DNA from: JAICSD01 sp035637115
GTDB lineage: Bacteria > Acidobacteriota > Vicinamibacteria > Vicinamibacterales > 2-12-FULL-66-21
Assembly (NCBI GenBank): GCA_035637115.1
Contig: DASPXV010000105.1
Span: forward strand, 1-64,000
DNA length: 64,000 bases
Direction of reading: 5' to 3'
Below the pieces are notes generated by a model, which saw nothing but the letters and a program-made list of their open reading frames with translations, was not told the DNA's origin and made no database searches. Positions 50,986 to 59,770 of the stretch are shown in pieces. The translations under genes were made by a program, and so were the position numbers. Each line of letters begins with the position of its first letter. The stretch's first letter is position 1.

Positions 50986-51917
50986 GCGCCGAGTCCATTC
51001 CCATTCGTTTCGAAGGCGTGACGCGGCGGTATGGTGCCGTTACAGCGGTCGAGACGGTGTCGTTCGACGTGCGCGCGGCTGAGATGTTCGGCCTCATCGG
51101 TCCCGACGGCGCGGGCAAGACAACGACGATACGGCTCGCCGGCGGACTGCTCAAACCGGACGCTGGCAAGGTGACGGTGTTCGATCACGATCCCGTCGCG
51201 CAGCATCGCGCGATCACCGGGCAGGTCGGGTATCTCTCGCAGCGGTTCAGCCTGTACGGCGACTTGAGCATCGACGAGAACATCGCGTTCTTTGCGGAGA
51301 TCCACGGCGTCCGCGACTACAAGCCCGCTCGCGATCGTCTGCTCGAGATGACGCAGCTCACGCGGTTTCGTGAGCGCCGCGCGGATCGTCTTTCGGGCGG
51401 CATGAAACAGAAGCTTGCGCTGGCGTGCACGCTCGTCCACGAACCGCGGATCCTGCTGCTCGACGAACCGACGACAGGTGTCGATCCCGTGTCGCGACGC
51501 GAGTTCTGGAAGCTGCTGTCGGAATTCCTCGCGCGTGGACTGACGATCGTCATGGCGACTCCGTACCTCGACGAGGCGGAGCGCTGCGCGCGCGTCGCGC
51601 TGCTGCACGAAGGGAAGCTGCTGGCGCTCGATGCCCCAGCGCACCTTCAGGCTGGGCTCGCGGGGCAGCTCATCGAAGTGATGACCGATACCCCGCGTCC
51701 TCCGCTCGACATCCTCAGCCGCGTGCCCGGCGTGATCGACGTCCAGTCCTTCGGCGATCGCGCGCACGTGCGCGTTGCCGCGGGAGATGGTCCGTCGGCC
51801 GCGCCGCGCATCGAGTCGTCGTTGCGCAGCGCTAGCCTTCCCGGCATCAGCGTCCGCCCGATCGCCGCGTCACTTGAAGATGTGTTCATCGATCTGATTA
51901 CAGGAACGCCGAGATGA
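50982..51917 (+). CDS. ABC-2 exporter ATPase, first half (YbhF N-terminal-like)
   Basis: A 311-residue ATPase. Walker A is GPDGAGKTTTIRLA, signature LSGGMKQKLAL, Walker B ILLLDEPTTGVDPVSRREFW. The C-terminal 80 residues form the extension typical of drug or polysaccharide exporters. In E. coli YbhF carries two ATPase domains in one protein. Here this gene matches the first and the gene at 53211 matches the second. Starts with GTG. Overlaps TolC by four bases. Confidence 0.92.
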   Translation: MSAESIPIRFEGVTRRYGAVTAVETVSFDVRAAEMFGLIGPDGAGKTTTIRLAGGLLKPDAGKVTVFDHDPVAQHRAITGQVGYLSQRFSLYGDLSIDENIAFFAEIHGVRDYKPARDRLLEMTQLTRFRERRADRLSGGMKQKLALACTLVHEPRILLLDEPTTGVDPVSRREFWKLLSEFLARGLTIVMATPYLDEAERCARVALLHEGKLLALDAPAHLQAGLAGQLIEVMTDTPRPPLDILSRVPGVIDVQSFGDRAHVRVAAGDGPSAAPRIESSLRSASLPGISVRPIAASLEDVFIDLITGTPR

Positions 51918-53221
51918 AATATCCAGCCGTCCTCCTGATGCTGCTCGTTCCTGCCGCCGCGCTGGCGCAGGGCACCGCAACGCCGCTGACGCTCGACGAA
52001 GCGCTCGCCCAGGGGCTCGCGAACAGCCGGCGCCTGGCGGAAATCGAGGCGCGGGCGGAAGCCGCCGACTTCGCCACGAGTGCCAGGCGCGCCGCCGAAC
52101 TTCCGTCTGTGTCCGTGATGGGCGGGTACACGCGGACCAACCACGTGGACGAGTTCTCAATCACTTTCCCCGGACGCGCACCCCAGGTCGTCTACCCCGA
52201 TATCCCCGACAATTACCGCGCGCGCCTCGATCTGCAGTGGCCGATCTACACGGGAGGACGCGCTGATGCTCTCGAGCGCGCCGCGCGCGCGGAGCGGGGC
52301 GCGGTGGGCAAGGATCTGGACGCCGCGCGCGCCGATTTGCGCCTGGAAATCACTCGGGCGTACTGGGCCGCAGTGACCGCGGGCGAGACCGAAGCGGTCC
52401 TTCGCCGATCCGTTGAAGCCGTGGATGCGCATGTGAAGGACGTGCGCGCGCGCCTTGCGTCGGGCCTGATTCCGCCGAACGACGTATCTTCAGCGGAGGC
52501 CCAGGCGTCGCATGAGCGGTTGCTCGCGCTCGAGGCGGCAAACCAGCGTGCCACTGCCGAAGCGGATCTCGCGCGATTGACGGGACGCGCCAACGTCACC
52601 GTTGCCATCGGTGCCGCGGCACCGCCGTCTCCATCAGCAGACACGCCGGTGTCCGGTCTGATAGCGCGCGCGATGAAAGAGCGCGCCGAACGCCAGGCGC
52701 TCGAACAGCGCGTCGTCTCTGCGGAAGAACGCGCGAATGCGGTCGCGGCCGGCGCCAGGCCGCAAATCGCGGTGGGCAGCGGCTATGACTACGCGCGCCC
52801 GAACCCGCGCATCTTTCCGCGGACGGACGCCTGGAAAACGTCCTGGGATGCGTCGATCAACCTGACGTGGACGTTGTGGGACGGAGGCCGCCGCGCCGCG
52901 GAGTATGGAGAGGCGCGCGCTACGGCGAAGGCATTGAAGACGCGTGTCGAGGATTTCGATCGCCAGGTCACGTTCGAGGTCCGCTCGCGACTGCTGGAAC
53001 TGCAGTCCAGCCGCCAGGGCGTCGCCGCGGCCGATGACGAAATCCGCGCCGCCGTTGATGCGGAACGGGTCGTCGGCGAGCGTTACAAGGCCGGCGTCGC
53101 GACGAGCACCGAGGTGCTCGACGCGCAGATCGCGCGCCTCCAGGCGGAACTCGATCGCGCCCGCGCGGTCGCGAACGTCAGGCTCGCGGAAGCGCGACTG
53201 GAGCGTGCCGTTGGCCACTGA
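51914..53221 (+). CDS. TolC-family outer-membrane efflux protein
   Basis: A 435-residue protein with a signal peptide (MKYPAVLLMLLVPAAALAQG) and two outer-membrane-efflux repeats with long helices. It contains LTLDEALAQGLANSRRLAEIEARAEAADFA, LDLQWPIYTGGRADALERAARAE, INLTWTLWDGGRRAAEYGEARA and YKAGVATSTEVLDAQIARLQAELDRARA. It forms the outer-membrane channel for the exporter. Its place between the two ATPase genes is unusual. Confidence 0.93.
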   Translation: MKYPAVLLMLLVPAAALAQGTATPLTLDEALAQGLANSRRLAEIEARAEAADFATSARRAAELPSVSVMGGYTRTNHVDEFSITFPGRAPQVVYPDIPDNYRARLDLQWPIYTGGRADALERAARAERGAVGKDLDAARADLRLEITRAYWAAVTAGETEAVLRRSVEAVDAHVKDVRARLASGLIPPNDVSSAEAQASHERLLALEAANQRATAEADLARLTGRANVTVAIGAAAPPSPSADTPVSGLIARAMKERAERQALEQRVVSAEERANAVAAGARPQIAVGSGYDYARPNPRIFPRTDAWKTSWDASINLTWTLWDGGRRAAEYGEARATAKALKTRVEDFDRQVTFEVRSRLLELQSSRQGVAAADDEIRAAVDAERVVGERYKAGVATSTEVLDAQIARLQAELDRARAVANVRLAEARLERAVGH

Positions 53222-54179
53222 AACCGTGCGCGAGGATCGCCCCGCGATCGAGGTCCGCGAGCTGACTCGCCGCTTTGGACAGTTCGTGGCGGTCGATCGG
53301 GTGTCGTTCGACGTCGCGCGCGGGGAGATCTTTGGATTCCTCGGCAGCAACGGGGCAGGAAAGTCCACCACGATCCGGATGCTCTGCGGGTTGCTCGAAC
53401 CGACATCCGGAAGCGCCATCGTCGGCGGTGTTGACGTGAAGCGCGATCCCGAGGGGGTCAAGCGAAGGATCGGCTACATGTCGCAGCGCTTCTCGCTCTA
53501 CGAGCTGCTCACGGTCGATCAGAATATCGCCTTCTTCGGCGGCGTCTACGGGCTCGACGCGGCGCGCCTCGCTGAGCGACGTCGTTTCGTGATCGACATG
53601 GCAGGTCTTGCCGGTCGCGAGACGACGCTGGCGCGCGACCTCGCCGGAGGATGGCGTCAGCGCCTCGCGCTCGGCTGCGCGATCCTTCACGAGCCCGCGA
53701 TTCTGTTTCTCGACGAGCCCACCGGCGGCGTCGATCCGCTGTCGCGCCGCCAGTTCTGGCGCCTCATCGACGCGCTTGCGCAGGCGGGAGTCACCGTGCT
53801 CGTGACCACGCATTACCTCGACGAGGCCGAGCGGTGTCATCGCGTGGCGCTCATTCATGCGGGGCGGCTTGCCGCGCTCGGCACACCCGCGCAAGTGAAG
53901 CAGGTGTTCGCGGGCCGGCCGATTCTCGAAGTCCGCACCGACCAGACCGTTGACGCGATGCGGCTGCTGGACTCCTACTCCGAAGTAGAAAAGACGAGCC
54001 TTTTCGGGACGGCGGTCCACGCTGTGTTGCGCGACGCGCGCGTGGCGCCCGATGTCATCGCCGCCCGGCTGCGCGATGGGGGGATCGCTGTCGAAAGCCT
54101 CACGCCGGTCTCGGCGTCGCTCGAGGACGTGTTTCTCGACGTGGTCGATCGGGAAAATGCGAGACAGGGTGCGGCATGA
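53211..54179 (+). CDS. ABC-2 exporter ATPase, second half (YbhF C-terminal-like)
   Basis: An ATPase of about 322 residues. Walker A is GSNGAGKSTTIRML, and the signature is the variant LAGGWRQRLAL, as in the second domain of YbhF. Walker B is ILFLDEPTGGVDPLSRRQFW, with VTTHYLDEAERC. The start is uncertain: TTG at 53211 has GGAG seven bases upstream, while GTG at 53205 and GTG at 53226 are alternatives. It overlaps the end of the TolC gene and the start of the first permease (ATGA). Confidence 0.9.
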   Translation: MATETVREDRPAIEVRELTRRFGQFVAVDRVSFDVARGEIFGFLGSNGAGKSTTIRMLCGLLEPTSGSAIVGGVDVKRDPEGVKRRIGYMSQRFSLYELLTVDQNIAFFGGVYGLDAARLAERRRFVIDMAGLAGRETTLARDLAGGWRQRLALGCAILHEPAILFLDEPTGGVDPLSRRQFWRLIDALAQAGVTVLVTTHYLDEAERCHRVALIHAGRLAALGTPAQVKQVFAGRPILEVRTDQTVDAMRLLDSYSEVEKTSLFGTAVHAVLRDARVAPDVIAARLRDGGIAVESLTPVSASLEDVFLDVVDRENARQGAA

Positions 54180-55285
54180 CCAAGGCCCTCGCCGTCTATC
54201 GCAAGGAGCTGCGCCAGATTTTGCGCGATCGCCGAACGCTCACGACGATCATCTTCGTGCCCGCATTCTTCCTTCTGCTGTACGGCTACGCACTCAATTG
54301 GGACATTCGTCACATCGCTCTCGCCGTGCAGGACCGTGATTCCACCCCGGAGAGCCGCACCCTGATTTCCGCGTTCGTCAACTCCGGCTACTTCGACCGC
54401 GTCGCGGACGTCTACATGCCGGCAGACGTCGATCGGTTGCTCGATCTCAATGAAGCGCGCGCCGCGCTGATCATTCCCGAGGGATTCGGCCGGGATCTCG
54501 TCAATGGACGCGCACCCCAGGTGCAGCTTCTGATCAACGGCGACAACGCGAACACCGCGACAACCGTCATGGGATACGCCGGCAGCATCGCGCGCGGCGT
54601 GGGAGCGACGCTCGCGCCAGCCGGCGTTGCCGCGGGTCCCGCCGTCTCCGTCGAGCCGCGCATCTGGTACAACCCGGAGCTCAGAAGCACGCTCTTTCTC
54701 GTCCCCGGCCTGATCGCCTACATCCTCATGATCACCGCCGTGATCTCCACGGCGCTCTCGATCGTGCGGGAGAAGGAAGGCGGGACGATGGAGCAGGTGC
54801 GCATGGCGCCGATCGATACGTTCTCCTTCGTCGTCGGCAAGAGCATTCCCTACTTCTTCATCTCGCTCGCATCGGCGGCGCTCATCATCCTCGCCGCGAT
54901 GGCGCTGTTCGGGCTGCCGATGCGGGGTAACTGGCTGTCATTGCTGGGCGCACTGTCGCTGTTCATCGCGGGCGCACTCGGCACCGGGCTGCTCATTTCG
55001 ACCGTCGCCGAGACGCAGCAGGTCGCGTTCCAGGCGGCGATGCTGACGTCGTTTCTGCCCACGCTGATGCTCTCCGGCTTCATCTTCCCGATTTCGAGCA
55101 TGCCCAAAGCGCTGCAGATCGTGACGCACGTCGTCCCCGCGCGGTACTTCCTGATCGCGCTGCGGGGCATTGTGCTCAAGGGCACGCCCGTCACACTGTT
55201 GTGGCCGCAGATGCTCGCGCTGTCGATCTACGCGCTGGCGATGCTCACGCTCGCGTCCGTCCGGCTGGCGCGGGAGAAGCACTGA
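54176..55285 (+). CDS. ABC-2 type permease (YbhS-like)
   Basis: A 369-residue permease with an N-terminal helix (TTIIFVPAFFLLLYGYAL), a large periplasmic loop (about 45-175) and five C-terminal helices. It includes GLIAYILMITAVISTALSIVREKEGGTMEQVRMAPI and SGFIFPISSMPKALQIVTHVVPARYFLIALRGIVLKG. This matches YbhS/YbhR. Overlaps the next permease start as TGATG, so the two halves are made together. Confidence 0.94.
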   Translation: MTKALAVYRKELRQILRDRRTLTTIIFVPAFFLLLYGYALNWDIRHIALAVQDRDSTPESRTLISAFVNSGYFDRVADVYMPADVDRLLDLNEARAALIIPEGFGRDLVNGRAPQVQLLINGDNANTATTVMGYAGSIARGVGATLAPAGVAAGPAVSVEPRIWYNPELRSTLFLVPGLIAYILMITAVISTALSIVREKEGGTMEQVRMAPIDTFSFVVGKSIPYFFISLASAALIILAAMALFGLPMRGNWLSLLGALSLFIAGALGTGLLISTVAETQQVAFQAAMLTSFLPTLMLSGFIFPISSMPKALQIVTHVVPARYFLIALRGIVLKGTPVTLLWPQMLALSIYALAMLTLASVRLAREKH

Positions 55286-56385
55286 TGCAGCGGCTGCGAC
55301 GCCTCGTCTGGAAGGAATTCCTGGAGCTGCGGCAAAACCCGCGGCTGTTCGGAATCGTCATCGTCGCGCCCATCATTCAGTTGACGATGCTCGGATATGC
55401 GGCCACGACTGACGTCAAGGACGTGCCGATCGTCGTCGCCGATGGCGATCGTTCCCCCGCGAGCCGGAACCTGATTGCCCGGTTCGACGCGTCGCGCAAC
55501 TTCACCGTCATCGATACGGTCACCAGCGTGCGCGATGTCGACCGATACCTGCAGCGCGGCGAGGCGTGGATTGCCCTGGCGATTCCACAGGGCTATGGCT
55601 CCGCCGTGCACGAAGGGCAGCCGGTCTCACTGCAGGTCGTCGCAGACGGATCCGATTCGAATTCGACGACGGTGGCGCTTGGGTACGCGACATCGCTCAT
55701 CGGAGAGTATGCCGGTCTGATCGCGGCCTCCGAGGGGCGCGGTATCGACCTGCGCATGCGCGTGTGGTTCAACCCGCAGCTCGAGAGCCGGTTCTTCATG
55801 ATTCCCGGCGTCCTTGCGCTGTTGTTGCTCCTCGTGACGGCGAACCTCGCGGCGATGGCGGTGGTGCGCGAAAAGGAGCTGGGGACGCTCGAACAGTTGA
55901 ACGTGACGCCGCTGCGGCGATGGGAGCTCATCGTCGGCAAGCTGCTCCCGTACGGGGTGATTGCGTTCATCGACGTGCTGCTCGTGACAGCGGTCGCCGT
56001 ATTCTGGTTCGAAGTCCCGTTCCGCGGCAGCTTCGTCCTGCTGCTGGCGACGAGCCTGCTCTACGTCGTCTGCACCCTCGGCCTCGGTCTCTTCATTTCT
56101 ACGATTTCCGACACGCAGCAGCAGGCGATGATGACGGCGACGTTCTTCTTCCTCACGCCGATGATCTACCTCTCGGGATTCATCTTCCCGATCGAGAACA
56201 TGCCGCGCATCATTCAATACGCGACGTACCTGATTCCATTGCGATATTTCCTGGTGATCGTTCGGGGGATTTTCCTGAAAGGGATCGGACTGGACCTGTT
56301 GTGGCCCCAGGCCGCCGCGCTGGCAGCCTGGGGCGGCGTCGTCCTCGCGCTCGCCGTCGCGCGCAGCCGTAAGCGAATGGCGTAG
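55285..56385 (+). CDS. ABC-2 type permease (YbhR-like)
   Basis: A 366-residue permease, paralogue of the preceding one. It begins MQRLRRLVWKEFLELRQNPRLFGIVIVAPIIQLTMLGYAATTD, and then has a periplasmic loop. The inner-membrane core has MAVVREKELGTLEQLNVTPLRRWELIVGKLLPYG and LSGFIFPIENMPRIIQYATYLIPLRYFLVIVRGIFLKG. Together with the first permease it would form the heterodimeric channel. Last gene of the operon; the decayed padR/ADOP region follows on the other strand. Confidence 0.94.
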   Translation: MQRLRRLVWKEFLELRQNPRLFGIVIVAPIIQLTMLGYAATTDVKDVPIVVADGDRSPASRNLIARFDASRNFTVIDTVTSVRDVDRYLQRGEAWIALAIPQGYGSAVHEGQPVSLQVVADGSDSNSTTVALGYATSLIGEYAGLIAASEGRGIDLRMRVWFNPQLESRFFMIPGVLALLLLLVTANLAAMAVVREKELGTLEQLNVTPLRRWELIVGKLLPYGVIAFIDVLLVTAVAVFWFEVPFRGSFVLLLATSLLYVVCTLGLGLFISTISDTQQQAMMTATFFFLTPMIYLSGFIFPIENMPRIIQYATYLIPLRYFLVIVRGIFLKGIGLDLLWPQAAALAAWGGVVLALAVARSRKRMA

Positions 56386-56409
56386 CGACGCGCGTTCTGG
56401 GCCCCGAGA

Positions 56410-56485
56410 CTACTCGCTCCGGATAGCGCGGATCGGATCGACGCGCATTGCGCGCAGCGTGGGCATCAGGGTGCCGGCCAGACGC
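56410..56485 (-). pseudogene. C-terminal remnant of an ADOP permease
   Basis: Reads LAGTLMPTLRAMRVDPIRAIRSE then stop, which is the last two dozen residues of an ADOP permease (compare MRVDPMEALRVE and RLDPILALRAE in the intact copies). The rest of the gene is missing; the sequence changes at once to a PadR gene fragment in another frame. It marks a deletion that removed about 2.3 kb or more. Confidence 0.7.
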
Positions 56486-56664
56486 CCTGCTCGAGCATCC
56501 GCTGGATGGATCTGTACAGCGTGCCCGCGCTCAGCTTGATGGCGCCATCGGTGCGGACCGCAACGTCCTGCATGATGGCGTAGCCGTGGCGATCCTCCTT
56601 GGCGAGCGCGACGAGGATGTGGAATGTAACCGGCGGCAGAGGGAGGAGCGCGTCTACGTCACTA
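56466..56664 (-). pseudogene. N-terminal fragment of a PadR-family regulator, cut by an IS and a deletion
   Basis: The minus strand encodes ALLPLPPVTFHILVALAKEDRHGYAIMQDVAVRTDGAIKLSAGTLYRSIQRMLEQGV. This is the winged-helix N-terminal part of PadR regulators that usually precede ADOP permease genes. At the 5' side the IS element begins before any start codon. At the 3' side it stops at VWPAP, where the ADOP remnant takes over. So two events hit one padR-ADOP operon. Confidence 0.75.
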
Positions 56665-57508
56665 GAACCTATCTCATAAATGCGCGAAGCAGAATCATCG
56701 CGCACGCGAGGTGAAGGAAGCCGGAGAAGTTGGCCGCACGTCGTTCGTACCGGGTGACGAGGCGGCGAGAGTTCTGGAGCCAGGCGAAGAGCCGTTCGAC
56801 GCGCCACCGACGGCAGTAGCGTCGGAGCGGCCGGCCGTCCTGGGTCACGTTGATTCGGTTGCCCCGATGCGGGGCGATCAACTGGATCCCGCACTCGGCG
56901 AGCTGGCGGTCGAGACCGTCGCTGTCATAGGCGGCATCGCCGATCAGGCGCAGCGGGTTGTCGGGCAGGAAGCTGGCGTTTAGCGTTTGGGCGACGAGGC
57001 GCGTTTCGTGCGGCGAGGCCGAGGCGATGGTAATGGCGACAGGAAGACCAGCGCGGTCTGCGATCGCCATGATCTTGGTCCCTTTGCCGCGCTTGGTCTT
57101 GCCGACGCAGAGCCCTTTTTTTTTGCGCTCGCGAAGGAGCCGTCGATGAAGGTTTCGCTGAGGTCCAAGCCACCCCGCGCGTGCAGATCGGCGGCTAGGG
57201 CTTTCAGCACGCCACGCAACGCCCCGTTGTCCACCCACCGTTGGAATCGGCGATGACAGGTCTGATACGACGGATACCGATCCGGCAGGTCCTGCCACGG
57301 CGCGCCCGTGCGAAGGATCCACAGAATGCCATTCAGCACGTCGCGCGGATCGCGCCACGGCCGTCCGCGCCGATCGCGACGCAGGCGAGGTTTCGGCAAC
57401 AGCGGCGCGAGGATCGCCCATTGGGCGTCGGTGAGGTCCATACCGCCGAGTACGACGGTCGATCATATTTCGTTCACACCCCGGCTTCCGGGTTTATGAG
57501 ATAGGTTC
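56665..57508 (-). mobile_element. IS5-like insertion sequence (IS427-type layout)
   Basis: An 844-base element with perfect 16-base terminal inverted repeats GAACCTATCTCATAAA. The flanks are CTAG on the left (56662-56665) and CTAG on the right (57508-57511), so the target duplication is CTAG or its TA core; the exact border is ambiguous by one or two bases. It carries one transposase gene in two overlapping frames. It sits in the 5' end of the padR fragment. Confidence 0.92.
56669..57441 (-). CDS. IS5-family transposase made by programmed frameshift
   Basis: Frame A (57441 down to about 57115) begins MDLTDAQWAILAPLLPKPRLRRD and holds the first catalytic Asp in ETFIDGSFASAKK. Frame B continues GLCVGKTKRGKGTKIMAIAD, with the second Asp in LIGDAAYDSDG and the Glu in RRWRVERLFAWLQNSRRL, and ends inside the left inverted repeat at 56669. 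The frames meet at nine A residues on the coding strand (plus-strand T run 57116-57124). A -1 shift there joins them into one DDE transposase. The element looks intact. Confidence 0.9.
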
Positions 57509-57552
57509 TAGTCAGTCGATGAGTATAGCCACAGTGCGTATAGTTGCAACCC

Positions 57553-58908
57553 CTAGTTCTTTTTGACGGTCGTCGCGGCGACCGAGCCGTCCGCCTGCTT
57601 GAGACCCTTGACCGTTACTTTGTCGCCGTCTTTCAGCGCGCCGCACGTCGCGCCTTCGAACGTCGTGGATCCACTCGTGATGATCGAATATCCGTTCACC
57701 CCGAACCGCAGGGCCGGGCAGATTCCCTTGAGCCCGCCGAGTGAGCCCTCGATCTCGAATTCGCCGCCCGTTGCGTCGTCGTCGATCTCTATCAGCCGCG
57801 CGTCGATCGAGCCGTTGGACTGGCGCACGCCGATCACGTGGAGCGTCTGTCCTATCCTGAGCGTGTCGAGCGTCTGGAAGTCTCCCTTGCGCTTCACGGT
57901 TGTGGACGATGACGTGCGCACCGTCGTCGCGGCGACCGTCAGTACGAAGCTCGGATTCGAGCCGCCGATCGCGGTGAGGACGCCCTGAATGGATGCGGAG
58001 GAATCCTGCGGGTCGGTATCGGTGCCGTTGATGTGGATGCGCGTGGCGTAGACGAAGTCGTCGCGCTGCTCTCCTTTGACCTCGACGCGCGAGCCTTCCT
58101 TGAGGCTGGCGAACGAGTCCGCCTTGTCGCCGTCGCCGAAGAACGCCGTCAGCGCATCCCCCTTGACGATACGGCTGCCGATCTTGAACGAGAACGCCGA
58201 GGCATTGCCGGCCAGCGTGTCGATCGTGCCGTTCACTTCGACGGGGATCGATGTATTGCTGTTCTGCAGCTCGACGAGGGTTGCGGTGAACAGGTCGCCT
58301 GCGAGCGATCCCTTCGCGTGCACACGCATGCCGAGTTTCAAGTCCGCGAACGCGCGCATCTGGCTGCCGTCCAGGAACCGCGTGGAGCTATCGGTCTTCA
58401 CACTGCGACCCGCCGCCTTGAACGTGAGTGACGGCATCGTCGGTGGCAGCGATTCGACGCGCCCTTCCAGCTCCGCCTCGCCCGTGCCGCTGCGTACTTC
58501 GCTTTCGAGTGATGCCGTGGTGCCCGAGACGGCGACGACCACGTCGACGATTTGCGAAGCCTGGACCGACGAAATCGTAAGCGTCGCATTCGCGCCGCCG
58601 CCCGAGAACTGCAATTGCACGGTTCCCGCCGGAACGTTCGTCAGCGTGAAGCGTCCTCCCGCATCGACAGTGGAACTGATCGTCGTGCCGGCGACGGTGA
58701 CCGTGACTCCTGTCAGCGCGGCGCCGTTCGACGCGCCGGTGAGGGCGCTCGACGTTGCACCTTGCACGCTGCCGGTGATCAGGGCCGAGCCGGCGGGCGT
58801 CCCTGCGGTCGTACCGTTCGTCGATGGTGCGGTCAGCGCCCCGCTGCCGCCACCGCAGGCCCCCGCAAGCATCGCCGCGACCAAGGTCAGTCCCAATCCT
58901 CTGCGCAT
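57553..58908 (-). CDS. Lipoprotein with Ig/regulatory-like and DUF5666 domains
   Basis: A 451-residue exported protein, lipobox LAGACGGGS, start ATG 58908 with GGAGG upstream. An N-terminal carboxypeptidase-regulatory-like repeat (GVTVTVAGTTISSTVDAGGRFTLTNVPAGTVQLQF) is followed by three or four small beta-barrel repeats of the DUF5666 kind. These include LKLGMRVHAKGSLAGDLFTATLVELQN, LKEGSRVEVKGEQRDDFVYATRIHI, LRIGQTLHVIGVRQSNGSIDARLIEI and LKDGDKVTVKGLKQADGSVAATTV. Function unknown. It is next to the IS on one side and divergent from a two-component pair on the other. Confidence 0.85.
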   Translation of the reverse strand: MRRGLGLTLVAAMLAGACGGGSGALTAPSTNGTTAGTPAGSALITGSVQGATSSALTGASNGAALTGVTVTVAGTTISSTVDAGGRFTLTNVPAGTVQLQFSGGGANATLTISSVQASQIVDVVVAVSGTTASLESEVRSGTGEAELEGRVESLPPTMPSLTFKAAGRSVKTDSSTRFLDGSQMRAFADLKLGMRVHAKGSLAGDLFTATLVELQNSNTSIPVEVNGTIDTLAGNASAFSFKIGSRIVKGDALTAFFGDGDKADSFASLKEGSRVEVKGEQRDDFVYATRIHINGTDTDPQDSSASIQGVLTAIGGSNPSFVLTVAATTVRTSSSTTVKRKGDFQTLDTLRIGQTLHVIGVRQSNGSIDARLIEIDDDATGGEFEIEGSLGGLKGICPALRFGVNGYSIITSGSTTFEGATCGALKDGDKVTVKGLKQADGSVAATTVKKN

Positions 58909-59092
58909 GTGTCCTCCGGATGGGTTCCAGAGCAACACCGATGCCCGTCCCCCTCTGCATGCCCGTTCGCTAAAGCATGAGCTGACTGGAACTTGCGCCG
59001 CCTCCGCTCGACACGATCCGCAAGGTGACGTCAATCAGCACGACATCGCGCGCGAAATTACACGATCTTCCGTAGTTCGCTAGACTGACGTC

Positions 59093-59770
59093 GTGAGGGT
59101 GCTCGTCGTCGAAGACGACCGGACGATCACGGAATTCGTGGAGAGAGGGCTGCGCGAGGCCGGATATGCGGTGGATGTGGCGGCGGACGGCCGCTCCGGT
59201 CTCGAGAAGGCGCTGGCGAATGCACACGACGCCGCCATCGTCGACGTGATGCTGCCGCAGATGGACGGCATCTCACTGATCGATGCCTTGCGCGCCAAGG
59301 GGGTGCGCACTCCGGTCCTCATCCTCAGCGCCAAACGCAGCGTCGACGATCGCGTACGCGGACTGCAGGCAGGCGGCGACGATTACCTCACGAAGCCGTT
59401 CGATTTCGCGGAGCTGCTCGCGCGCGTCCAGGCGCTGATTCGCCGCGCGAGCGGCACGCCCGAGCCGACGCGTCTCGTTGTCGGCGACCTCTCCCTCGAT
59501 CTTCTGACGCGCAAGGTACATCGCGGCGCGCACGCGATCGATCTGCGCCCTCGCGAGTTTGCATTGCTCGAATACCTGATGCGCAATGCTGGCAGGGTCG
59601 TATCGAAGACGTCGATCCTGTCGCACGTCTGGGGCTACAACTTCGATCCCAACACCAACGTCATCGACGTGCTCGTGTCCCGGTTGCGCGACCGCGTCGA
59701 CAAGCCCTTCTCCGCGAAGCTGCTGCACACCGTGCGCGGCGTCGGCTACGTGCTCCGAGCGCCATCATGA
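59093..59770 (+). CDS. OmpR/PhoB-type response regulator
   Basis: A 225-residue regulator starting with GTG (MRVLVVEDDRTITEFVERG). The receiver Asp is in AAIVDVMLPQMDG. The winged-helix domain has LRPREFALLEYLMRNAGRVVSKTSILSHVWGYNFDPNTNVIDVLVSRLRDRVDKPF. It overlaps the kinase gene (ATGA). The layout resembles CusR/QseB/PmrA-type regulators; the neighbouring htrA gene suggests envelope stress or metal response, which is an inference. Confidence 0.94.
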   Translation: MRVLVVEDDRTITEFVERGLREAGYAVDVAADGRSGLEKALANAHDAAIVDVMLPQMDGISLIDALRAKGVRTPVLILSAKRSVDDRVRGLQAGGDDYLTKPFDFAELLARVQALIRRASGTPEPTRLVVGDLSLDLLTRKVHRGAHAIDLRPREFALLEYLMRNAGRVVSKTSILSHVWGYNFDPNTNVIDVLVSRLRDRVDKPFSAKLLHTVRGVGYVLRAPS

